From an uncultured Eubacteriaceae bacterium (GTDB lineage: Bacteria; Bacillota; Clostridia; Eubacteriales; Anaerofustaceae), in contig CAMSGF010000016.1 of the NCBI GenBank assembly GCA_947058225.1, forward strand, positions 1 through 10,581: a DNA stretch of 10,581 nt, read 5' to 3'. Made by a program: the position numbers and the translations under genes. This document shows positions 1-6,800 of this stretch, one piece after another. A model generated the notes under the pieces. It saw nothing but the letters and a program-made list of their open reading frames with translations. It was not told the DNA's origin and did not search any database. Within the stretch, counting starts at the first letter, position 1, and each line of letters begins with the position of its first letter.

Positions 1-63
1 GTAGTAGTAGGTAGTAGTAGGTAGTAGTAGGTAGTAGTAGGTAGTAGTAGGTAGGTAGTAGTG
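1..63. repeat. Decamer tandem repeat (GTAGTAGTAG)n
   Basis: Five exact head-to-tail copies of GTAGTAGTAG fill 1-50, and a degenerate sixth and seventh copy run to about 63. The array reaches the left edge, so its true length is unknown. Because the unit is 10 bases, it rotates through the reading frames: every plus-strand frame meets TAG within 30 bases, so the plus strand cannot code here. The minus strand is stop-free and would read as repeats of Leu3-Pro-Thr3-Tyr3, but I see no start or ribosome binding site for it. Such simple repeats vary in copy number by slippage and often mark assembly breaks. Confidence 0.95.
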
Positions 64-100
64 TTGATAGATTATGGTGAGTGAATTGGGTAGTGGTGGT

Positions 101-229
101 GGAGGGGCGGCGGGTGAAGTGCAAAGCACTTCACTGACAGGCGATTTTTTAAATCGCCTGAACTTTTTTGAATAAATGATTTTTAAATAAATTTAAAAAT
201 CATTTATTCAAAAAAGCCGCCGCCCCTCC
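101..229. repeat. Cloverleaf palindrome: three perfect hairpins inside a GC stem
   Basis: An outer 13-bp perfect stem, 101-113 with 217-229 (GGAGGGGCGGCGG and its complement), encloses three perfect hairpins. Hairpin I is 114-122/126-134 (9 bp, loop AAA). Hairpin II is 138-147/151-160 (10 bp, loop TTT). Hairpin III is 163-187/192-216 (25 bp, loop TAAA). The junctions have 0, 3, 2 and 0 unpaired bases, so the whole can fold as a four-way junction in RNA or extruded DNA. A looser outer pairing, AATTGG 84-89 with CCAATT 235-240, may extend it. GC-rich outer arms and AT-rich hairpin III differ sharply in composition. It could be a small dispersed repeat (REP or MITE-like), a structured RNA, or a compound terminator. 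The structure is certain; its role is unknown. Confidence 0.9.
138..169 (+). terminator. Possible intrinsic terminator within the palindrome
   Basis: Hairpin II of the palindrome (10-bp stem 138-147/151-160) is followed after AAC by six T residues at 164-169. That is the form of a rho-independent terminator for transcription entering from the left edge. No gene is visible to its left in this window, and the T run is also paired within hairpin III, so this reading competes with the cloverleaf reading. Confidence 0.4.
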
Positions 230-349
230 CATCTCCAATTAAATTTATTTAATAAATCAAGTCACAATTTATCATAAAAACAATTTTGGCAAACAAAATT
301 TAAGCAAAAAAGCAGATAATAATATAAAATATATTAAAAACTTATATTA

Positions 350-378
350 TTGACAAAATGAAAATATAGTGCTACAAT
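350..378 (+). promoter_or_regulatory. Sigma-A type promoter of the thiamine uptake operon
   Basis: TTGACA at 350-355 is a perfect -35 box. TACAAT at 373-378 is the -10 box after a 17-base spacer. TG at 370-371 gives an extended -10 (TGC before TACAAT). Transcription would start near 385, just upstream of the riboswitch. The match is strong enough that regulation is probably left to the riboswitch; no operator-like palindrome overlaps it. Confidence 0.87.
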
Positions 379-404
379 AAAAAAAATTATATATGCTGCA
401 AGAT

Positions 405-492
405 AACAGGGGGGCTGATTGGATTCGGCTGAGATTAAGACTATTCGTCTTTGACCCTTTACCTGATTCGGATAATGCCGACGTAGGAAGTT
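405..492 (+). ncRNA. TPP riboswitch (THI element)
   Basis: The conserved THI-box segments appear in order. They are the GGGG run at 409-414, CTGAGA (429-434) in the pyrimidine-sensing arm, ACCC at 454-457 able to pair with the GGG run, then ACCTGAT, GGATAATGCC and GACGTAGGAAG up to 490. TCGG 468-471 pairs with CCGA 478-481, and an extra stem-loop AAGAC 437-441/GTCTT 447-451 fills the variable arm. The closing helix P1 looks short: AAC 405-407 with GTT 490-492. The RNA binds thiamine pyrophosphate. Together with the terminator at 507-545 it should switch off the downstream transporter operon when TPP is abundant. Confidence 0.95.
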
Positions 493-506
493 TTTGAAAA
501 TGATTT

Positions 507-545
507 TCGCTGTGGGAGTGTTATCCTGTAGCGATTTTTATTTTT
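507..545 (+). terminator. Riboswitch-controlled intrinsic terminator
   Basis: The segment 507-517 pairs with 524-534 (11 bp including three central G-U pairs, six-base loop 518-523), followed at once by TTTTTATTTTT at 535-545. It lies between the TPP aptamer and the GGAGG ribosome binding site at 546-550, the place expected for an expression-platform terminator. A competing pairing exists: 396-408, just 5' of and overlapping the aptamer P1 strand, can pair with 519-531 (12 of 13 positions including one G-U). That would act as an antiterminator when TPP is absent. Confidence 0.82.
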
Positions 546-558
546 GGAGGTATAAAAT

Positions 559-858
559 ATGAACGCAAGTGTTGCAATTCAGGTTCTTCCTGAAACAAAT
601 GATGAAAAGGAACTTATAAGGATAGTCGATGAGGTTATAGACTATATAAAAAGTACGGGATATAACTATTATGTAGGTCCCTTTGAAACGACGATTGAAG
701 GGGATAGCTACGATGAACTTATGGATATAGTGAAAGAATGTCAAAAAGTTGCCGTTAACGCAGGGTGTAACAGTGTTTCAGCTTATATAAAGGTTGTTTA
801 TAAACCTGAGGGTGAGGTTCTTAGCATTGATAAAAAAGTCACGAAGCACCATATTTAA
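559..858 (+). CDS. MTH1187-family (DUF77) thiamine-binding protein
   Basis: This 99-residue protein resembles the MTH1187/YqgV family (DUF77), related in fold to the thiamine-binding YkoF domain: small ferredoxin-like proteins that bind thiamine or its hydroxymethylpyrimidine part. Features of the family are the opening ASVAIQVLP strand, the central GPFETTIEGD segment (about residues 40-49), the following helix MDIVKECQKVAVNAGC, and the closing strand SAYIKVVYKP. There is no signal peptide or membrane segment, so it should act in the cytoplasm. GGAGG at 546-550 lies eight bases before the ATG. It is the first gene after the TPP riboswitch and overlaps the permease gene, so it probably buffers or delivers the imported precursor, or senses it. 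That role is inferred; the exact ligand is not known from sequence. Confidence 0.88.
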   Translation: MNASVAIQVLPETNDEKELIRIVDEVIDYIKSTGYNYYVGPFETTIEGDSYDELMDIVKECQKVAVNAGCNSVSAYIKVVYKPEGEVLSIDKKVTKHHI

Positions 859-1606
859 GCTAGCGCCATTTATTTCGCTCATCACAGTTTTTTTGATATG
901 GCTTATTTTAAGTGAGGGTGGAGTTATAGCTGATTATATGCTCCCTTCTCCAATAGCCGTTGTAAAGGCTTTTATAGCTGATTTTGATACACTTATGAAA
1001 CAGGCATCAGTCACACTTACAGAAGCACTTTACGGACTTTGTACGGGAATAGCATTAGCCTTTTTTATTTCGATACTTATGGATAGATTTGAATTTTTAT
1101 ATAAAGCATTTTATCCGATTCTTGTCATAACACAGACGATTCCGACTATCGCCATAGCTCCGCTGTTGGTTTTATGGCTTGGTTTTTCAATGGCGCCAAA
1201 AATTGCTTTAGTCGTTATAACGACCTTTTTCCCGATAACAATATCGTTGTTAGACGGCTTTAAAAGTGCTGACAAAGATGCAATAAATTTAATAAGGAGT
1301 ATGGGTGGAGGAAAGCTTCAAATATTTCATTACATAAAATTACCCTCTGCACTTCCTCATTTCTTTTCAGGGCTTAAGGTTTCAGCCTCATATGCGATTG
1401 TCGGAGCTGTTATATCGGAGTGGCTTGGAGGTTTTGAAGGTCTTGGGGTTTATATGACCAGGGTAAAAAAGGCGTACGCATTTGATAAAATGTTCGCAGT
1501 CATAATTTTTGTGTCAGTCTTAAGTCTTGTTTTAATGGCGATAATCAACTTGGTAAAAAATCTTTCTATGCCTTATATGAAAATAGAAGAACAAAATAAA
1601 AATTAA
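827..1606 (+). CDS. thiX: ABC transporter permease, thiamine precursor uptake (ThiX-like)
   Basis: This is a BPD-transport (SsuC/TauC/ThiX-type) inner-membrane permease of 259 residues from the chosen TTG start. About six hydrophobic helices are visible, near residues 12-31, 65-85, 95-119, 126-143, 187-200 and 224-244. The cytoplasmic EAA loop that docks on the ATPase is at about 154-178 (NLIRSMGGGKLQIFHYIKLP). The segment YMLPSPIAVVKA near the N-terminus is typical of this family. No ATG is available at the 5' end. TTG at 827 is preferred because GAGG at 814-817 lies nine bases upstream. An in-frame TTG at 794 would give 270 residues but has no spaced ribosome binding site. Either start overlaps the preceding gene (by 32 or 65 bases), implying translational coupling. 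The membrane partner of the two genes that follow. Function is secure, the start less so. Confidence 0.9.
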   Translation: MIKKSRSTIFKLAPFISLITVFLIWLILSEGGVIADYMLPSPIAVVKAFIADFDTLMKQASVTLTEALYGLCTGIALAFFISILMDRFEFLYKAFYPILVITQTIPTIAIAPLLVLWLGFSMAPKIALVVITTFFPITISLLDGFKSADKDAINLIRSMGGGKLQIFHYIKLPSALPHFFSGLKVSASYAIVGAVISEWLGGFEGLGVYMTRVKKAYAFDKMFAVIIFVSVLSLVLMAIINLVKNLSMPYMKIEEQNKN

Positions 1607-1630
1607 AAATAAAAATTTAAGGAGATAATT

Positions 1631-2647
1631 ATGAAAAAAATATTAGCACTAATACTTTCAGGTATGTTACTTATTTCACTTACTGCCTGTGGTTCAAATA
1701 ACAAAAACAAAGAAGAAAAACAGGGAGAATTAAAGAAAATAACAGTTTGTCTTGACTATACTCCCAATACAAATCATACCGGACTTTATGTAGCAAAAAA
1801 TCAGGGTTTTTATGAGGAAATGGGTCTTGATGTGGAAATTGTACAGCCGACAGACGATAATGGAGCAGTTTTAATGTGTGCATCAAATCAGGCTCAGTTT
1901 GCAATAAAGGAGCAGGACGGACTTGCTGCAACATTTGCAAGCGATGACCCACTTGGAGTAACAGCGGTAGCTGCAATCTTGCAACACAATACATCCGGTA
2001 TTATGTCAAGAAAAGGAGATGGAATTGACACTCCAAAAGGGCTTGAAAACAAGACGTATTCAACTTGGGATTCTCCGATAGAACAGGCAATAATAAAGCA
2101 TGTAGTCAAAAAAGACGGCGGAAATTATGATAAAATTAATTTAATACCATACAATGTATCTTCCGATGTCGATGCAATTAAAAACAAAGATACCGATGCA
2201 ATATGGGTTTTCTACGGTTGGGCAGGAATACAGGCAAAGGTTCAAAATGTCGATATAGATTATTTTGATTTTAAAAGTATAGATGATGTGTTTGATTTTT
2301 ATACACCTGTTATTATCGGAAATAACGACTTTTTAAAGGATAATTCTGATGTGGCAAAAAGCTTTTTATCTGCAACGAGAAAAGGATATGAGTATGCCGT
2401 TGAAAACCCTGAAAAAGCGGCAAAAATGCTTATAGAAGAGGATACGACAGGCTCTTTAAAGGGAAATGAAGAGTTTATTACCGAAAGTCAAAAGTGGCTT
2501 TCAAAGCAATACATTGCCGATGCAAAAAAATGGGGAGAGTTTGATGCTGACAGATGGAACAGATTCTATAAATGGCTTTGGGATAATAGGCTAATTGAGA
2601 GAGAAATTAAAGAAAATACAGGTTTTACAAACGAATATTTAAAATAA
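1631..2647 (+). CDS. thiY: ABC transporter substrate-binding lipoprotein (ThiY/NMT1-THI5-like)
   Basis: This 338-residue extracytoplasmic binding protein of the NMT1/THI5 (ThiY) family captures the ligand for the adjoining importer. The N-terminus is a lipoprotein signal: MKK, a hydrophobic core, and lipobox LTAC with lipidated Cys20. A charged Asn/Lys/Glu linker follows (21-36). The hallmark is DYTPNTNHTGLYVAK at 42-56, the family form of which lines the pyrimidine pocket, followed by GFYEEMGLDVEIVQP. In characterised ThiXYZ systems the ligand is N-formyl-4-amino-5-aminomethyl-2-methylpyrimidine, salvaged to hydroxymethylpyrimidine. The same ligand class is likely here, supported by the TPP riboswitch upstream. 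AAGGAGA at 1619-1625 precedes the ATG. A riboflavin or other heterocycle ligand cannot be excluded, since relatives of this fold vary. The salvage hydrolase is not in the window. Confidence 0.9.
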   Translation: MKKILALILSGMLLISLTACGSNNKNKEEKQGELKKITVCLDYTPNTNHTGLYVAKNQGFYEEMGLDVEIVQPTDDNGAVLMCASNQAQFAIKEQDGLAATFASDDPLGVTAVAAILQHNTSGIMSRKGDGIDTPKGLENKTYSTWDSPIEQAIIKHVVKKDGGNYDKINLIPYNVSSDVDAIKNKDTDAIWVFYGWAGIQAKVQNVDIDYFDFKSIDDVFDFYTPVIIGNNDFLKDNSDVAKSFLSATRKGYEYAVENPEKAAKMLIEEDTTGSLKGNEEFITESQKWLSKQYIADAKKWGEFDADRWNRFYKWLWDNRLIEREIKENTGFTNEYLK

Positions 2648-2649
2648 TT

Positions 2650-3390
2650 ATGGAAATTTTAAGAACTGAAAATATAAATAAATCTTTTGATGATAGAAAA
2701 ATTATTAAGGATATATCAATTCATTTAAAGCAAAATGAACTTGTAAGTCTTTTAGGGGTAAGCGGTTGCGGGAAGAGTACGCTTTTTAATATTATTTCAG
2801 GGTTATATGTTCCTGATTGCGGCAAAGTATTTTTAAATGGCGAAGATATAACGGGAAAACCCGGAAATATAAGTTATATGCTTCAAAAAGATTTGCTCCT
2901 CCCTTATTACACAGTGCTTGATAATGTGTGTCTTTCGCTTGTTATAAAAAAGGGAATGAATAAGAAAAAGGCCAGAGAAACAGCATCACCTCTTTTTAAG
3001 ACGTTTGGACTTGACGGTGTGCAGGATAAATACCCCTCTCAGCTTTCGGGCGGTATGCGGCAAAGAGCTGCACTTCTCAGGACTTATCTTGCTTCAAATG
3101 AAGTTGCATTATTGGATGAGCCTTTCAGTGCGTTAGATACCATAACTAAAGACGAAATTCACGAATGGTATCTAGATGTTATGCAAAAGATAAAGCTTTC
3201 AACTTTATTTGTTACACACGATATAGATGAGGCGATATTGCTTTCTGACAGAATTTATATAATGTCAAAAAATCCCGGTGTAATAACCGATGAAATAGTC
3301 ATAGAAAGACAAAAACCAAGAAGTAATGATTTTATGTTGACAAATGAATTTATTGAATACAAAAAGCGAATAATTTCTTCGCTTAAATAA
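2650..3390 (+). CDS. thiZ: ABC transporter ATP-binding protein (ThiZ-like)
   Basis: This 246-residue ATPase of the nitrate/sulfonate/taurine/thiamine-precursor importer group powers the ThiX-like permease. All nucleotide-binding motifs are intact: Walker A GVSGCGKST at 36-44, Q-loop Gln79 (YMLQKD), signature LSGGMRQR at 132-139, Walker B VALLDEP at 152-158 with catalytic Glu157, D-loop SALD at 160-163 and H-loop His190 (VTHD). It begins two bases after the stop of the binding-protein gene and shows no Shine-Dalgarno sequence (the preceding 20 bases have no GG). Translation therefore probably depends on ribosomes finishing the upstream gene. It is the last gene of the operon, with a strong terminator directly behind its stop codon. 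Length and motifs are normal for the family. Confidence 0.92.
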   Translation: MEILRTENINKSFDDRKIIKDISIHLKQNELVSLLGVSGCGKSTLFNIISGLYVPDCGKVFLNGEDITGKPGNISYMLQKDLLLPYYTVLDNVCLSLVIKKGMNKKKARETASPLFKTFGLDGVQDKYPSQLSGGMRQRAALLRTYLASNEVALLDEPFSALDTITKDEIHEWYLDVMQKIKLSTLFVTHDIDEAILLSDRIYIMSKNPGVITDEIVIERQKPRSNDFMLTNEFIEYKKRIISSLK

Positions 3391-3420
3391 AAACAGGGGA
3401 GAAGTCCCTGTTTTTTATTG
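3391..3420 (+). terminator. Intrinsic terminator of the thiamine uptake operon
   Basis: AAACAGGG at 3391-3398 pairs with CCCTGTTT at 3406-3413 (8 bp, seven-base loop). The T run at 3411-3417 follows. It starts on the base after the stop codon of the ATPase gene and closes the operon. Confidence 0.9.
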
Positions 3421-3840
3421 TTTGAATTTTTAGTTTAGTTATTAATTGAAAATTTATGTGATTGTATATAAAATAGTCTTTAGATATGGGGGATAAATAT
3501 ATTATAGGATGTAACAGTTTATATAATTGTACGTTTTTTGCTTTTGCTTGAGTTGGTTCGTCTGTTGTTGTATATAATTAGGGTGCTATATAGATAAAAA
3601 ATGCCAAACATACGAAGGTATTGTTGAAATATTTTTTTGCCTGTTTTAATTAATTATTGTGTTGTTATATATAGATAAAAAAATGTCAAATAGATGGGAG
3701 TCCTTGTTGAGCTTGTTTTAATTAATTGTTATGTTGTTATATGTAAGATAAAGAGTGTTAAAATTGCAGTATCTCTTATTGAAATTTTTGAAATAGTTAA
3801 GCTAAAATAGTCATAAATAATAAAATTTACAAAATTAAAT
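3421..3840. other. Intergenic stretch between convergent units
   Basis: About 420 bases separate the operon terminator from the terminator of the convergent penicillin-binding protein gene. No open frame of note and no coding signal is seen on either strand. The right half carries the imperfect repeat listed separately. The left half (3421-3583) shows only AT-rich, T-heavy sequence without clear structure. Confidence 0.7.
3584..3788. repeat. Three imperfect tandem copies of a ~75-base unit
   Basis: Copies begin near 3584, 3663 and 3735. Each opens with TGTTATATATAGATAAA or a variant of it, passes through a TGTTGA/ATTGAA segment. The first two end with the exact 13-mer GTTTTAATTAATT (3643-3655 and 3715-3727). 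Spacings are 79 and 72 bases, and the third copy is the most diverged and lacks the closing 13-mer. No copy codes for a protein. The divergence suggests an old duplication. Confidence 0.6.
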
Positions 3841-3844
3841 TCAA

Positions 3845-3885
3845 AATAAAAAAGCGAAGATTTTTAAATCTTCGCTTTTATTTTT
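3845..3885. terminator. Bidirectional intrinsic terminator
   Basis: A perfect 13-bp stem, 3851-3863 with 3866-3878 (core AGCGAAGA/TCTTCGCT), has T-rich tails on both strands. On the minus strand it lies 12 bases past the stop codon of the penicillin-binding protein gene and is that gene's terminator. On the plus strand it can stop any read-through from the thiamine operon. Confidence 0.9.
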
Positions 3886-3890
3886 ATCTG

Positions 3891-6800
3891 TTAGTTGCCG
3901 TCATCTCCGCTGTCGCCTCCGCCTGTATCGGTGATTGTGACGGTGACGGTTTGTGTTGCAGTTACTCCTCCGCTGTTTGTGACTGTGTAGGTGATTGTAT
4001 ATGTTCCGGGAGTATTGTACCATCCGCTTTCTCCGGAAACATTAACTTGAACCTGGTCGGTTAAATCTCCGTCATTAGGGTCGCTTGCACTGACTCCGAT
4101 TTGATTTAGTGGATTTGTTCCCGCAGGAACTGTTATTGAACCTCCGCTTACACCTGATAATGTTATCGTAGGAGTTGCGGTTGAGCCTTTTACACTTACA
4201 GAACAGCTTGCAGATAATCTGTCAAGTCCTTTGCCCGGTGAACATGATGCGTAAACTGTTCCGCCTCCTCCGCCTGCAGCTGTTACCGTAACGCTGTTTC
4301 CTGAAGCGGATATTCTTATGTTTCCGCTTGCACTGAATTTAACTCCCCTGAGTGAAACGCCTCCGCCTTCAGATGAACCTTTGACTGTGAGAGTTGTGCT
4401 TTCTCCTGAGTTTAATGTTATGGAACTTACACGTTTTCCGCCTTGATAGAATGCCATAGAAGTAGGGGTGTTTGCATTATGGATATCACACGTTCCTCCT
4501 TCTCCTTTTTTACCGCCTTTATAAGCGTATTTTGCCAAAGCTCCGCCACCTGATGGTCCACTGACTCCCGGTGGATAATGAATCTTTGAAATATTATACA
4601 TTACTTTCTTTTCAACCATACTCTTAGGACAGTATTTAGTTGCAGTTTTATTAGATGCTGTGCAGACTGTCTTTGCCACGTGCAAATCATCAGAGCCGCT
4701 TGGCACGAATTTTCTGAGGAAGTATTCAGTATATACTTTTTTGCCCATAGGGTCTTTTGAAGATAATTTTCCTGGTCTTTTCCCACTTGCTCCGTCTACT
4801 GACATACTTACCACGTCGTCAGGTCTTTTTGCAAATGAGGAGTTTTTGATTTTTTTCTTTTCGTAAATACCTCTGAAAACTTCTTCCCAAAAGGCTGCAG
4901 GTCCGTTTGAGGAACCACCGAAGGTTCCTATATTTAAGTGATAGGTTGAGCCATCAACCTCGACTTTGTTTTCATCGTATCCATACCATACAGCTCCCGA
5001 ATATTCATTTGTATATCCGCAAAACCATGCGTGCATATTTTCATCTGTAGTTCCTGTTTTTCCTGCAATTTCTGCTCCCGGAACGCTTCTTGATGTCGTT
5101 CCGCCCCTTACAACGTCTTTTAAAACGTCTGTTATGATAAAGGCAGTTCCTTTTTGGAATACTCTTCTTTTTTCCTTATTATTATTTAGTATTACTTCTC
5201 CGTTGCTGTCTACAACTTCTGTATATAACACTGCATCGTTTCTAACCCCTTGATTTGGGAAAGTCGAATATGCACTTGCCATATTAAGAGGGGACTGACC
5301 GTAAGAATATCCTCCAAGTGCAAGTGCCGCAGGGTTTAAATCTGTGTGGTCGCCTTCGGTTACAATTTCAAGACCGAGTTTTTTTGCATAAGGCTGAACG
5401 ACTTCAGGTGTCGTTTCCATTAAAGCCTGAACAGCAATGGTATTTACAGACTGAGTAAGACCTGCACGACAGGTCATCATACCTTGATTTCCTCCGCCTG
5501 AGTTTGAAGGTGACCAGCTGCCGATGCTTATTTTTGAATCATTATAGGCAGATGCCATTGTGATTTTTCCTGAATCAACCCCCGGACCGTATGTAGTCAG
5601 TGGTTTTGTTGAAGAACCGGGTTGGAATTTTTGCATGGCTCTGTTCATCGATAAACTTCCGCTTTTCTTTCCTCTGCCGCCTAAGATTCCAACGACATTT
5701 CCTGTTTTATTTTCTACTATCGCCATACCAACTTGTGGAATGTAATTTACTTCTTCTCCTGTTTTTCTAGTCATCGCTTCACTTGCAGCAGCTGCCGAAT
5801 AAGACTGAGAAGGGAAGAGGTAATCGTGGGTTGAAACCTTATCCATAACATTTTGAATCTTAGGGTCAACTGTCGATTTAATCGTAAGACCACTATTTAA
5901 TAAAAATGTCGATGCGTCATCTTCGGAATAATTGTATTTTTCCTTTATATCATCGATAACCTGCGTATAAACTGCGTCTGTAAAGTATGAATAAATTGAA
6001 TTGTCCTTTGGTTCAACTAATCCAATTCTGTTCTTTTCAAGGTCTGATTTTGCAATTTCGTATTCCGCATCATTTATATGCCCTTGATTGTGCATATTTT
6101 CTACGACTAATAACGCTCTGTCACGATTGTTTTCATCGTATGCCAATACTTTTTTACCGTCACCGTTTTTCTTTCTTACAAGCTTATATTCGCCGTCTCC
6201 CGTTTCCTTATATACTAAAGGGTTGTAGTAAGACGGAGCGTTTATGATTGATGCCAAGACAGCAGACTGTGCGATTGAAAGCTTATTTACCTTTTTACCG
6301 AAGAAAAATTCTGCGCCTGCCTGAATTCCCCAAGCCTGTGACATATTAACCTTGTTTAAATATGCCTCTAAAATCTGTTCTTTTGACAGTTTGCTTTCTG
6401 CTTCAACGGCAAGCCTCCATTCCATAACTTTACGCTTGATTGAGTTTTCACTCGTTAAATGCGTAAGTTTGATAAGCTGTTGGGTTATCGTACTACCGCC
6501 CGGGCCGTCTGTGCTTCCTGAAAGGAACACGTTCATTATAGCTTTTCCCGTTCCGATAATATCGACTCCTCCATGGTCGTAAAAACGCTTGTCTTCTATT
6601 GATATGAATGCGAGCTGGACAACTTCTGGGATTTCATCTATTGATACAGGGTCCCTGTTTTCGCTTCCCTGAAGTTCTTGATAATATTTTCCGTTTTTAT
6701 CAACCAAGTGGGTTGTATTTGTGAAGTTAAATTTATTTATGTCCAAAGGCGGAGCCTGTGCCATCCACACTATCCCAACGGAAACCCCTCCGATTATTCC

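Noticed and set aside
1..63. CRISPR array or telomere-like terminus
   Set aside because: The repeats are contiguous with no spacers, no cas genes are present, and nothing else indicates a linear replicon end.
1..186. Minus-strand open frame through the decamer array and hairpins (Pro-rich, then Leu/Pro/Thr/Tyr repeats)
   Set aside because: It has no ATG and no ribosome binding site, and it runs through three perfect hairpins; openness follows from the repeat lacking minus-strand stop codons.
113..217. tRNA gene suggested by the cloverleaf shape
   Set aside because: Arm lengths, the 25-bp third arm, three- or four-base loops and the absence of T-loop and anticodon-loop signatures exclude a tRNA.
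4966..5253. Plus-strand open frames opposite the penicillin-binding protein gene, the longest 95 residues
   Set aside because: They are antisense to a protein with intact catalytic motifs, show no ribosome binding sites, and have the Ser/Pro/Phe-rich composition expected of antisense reading.
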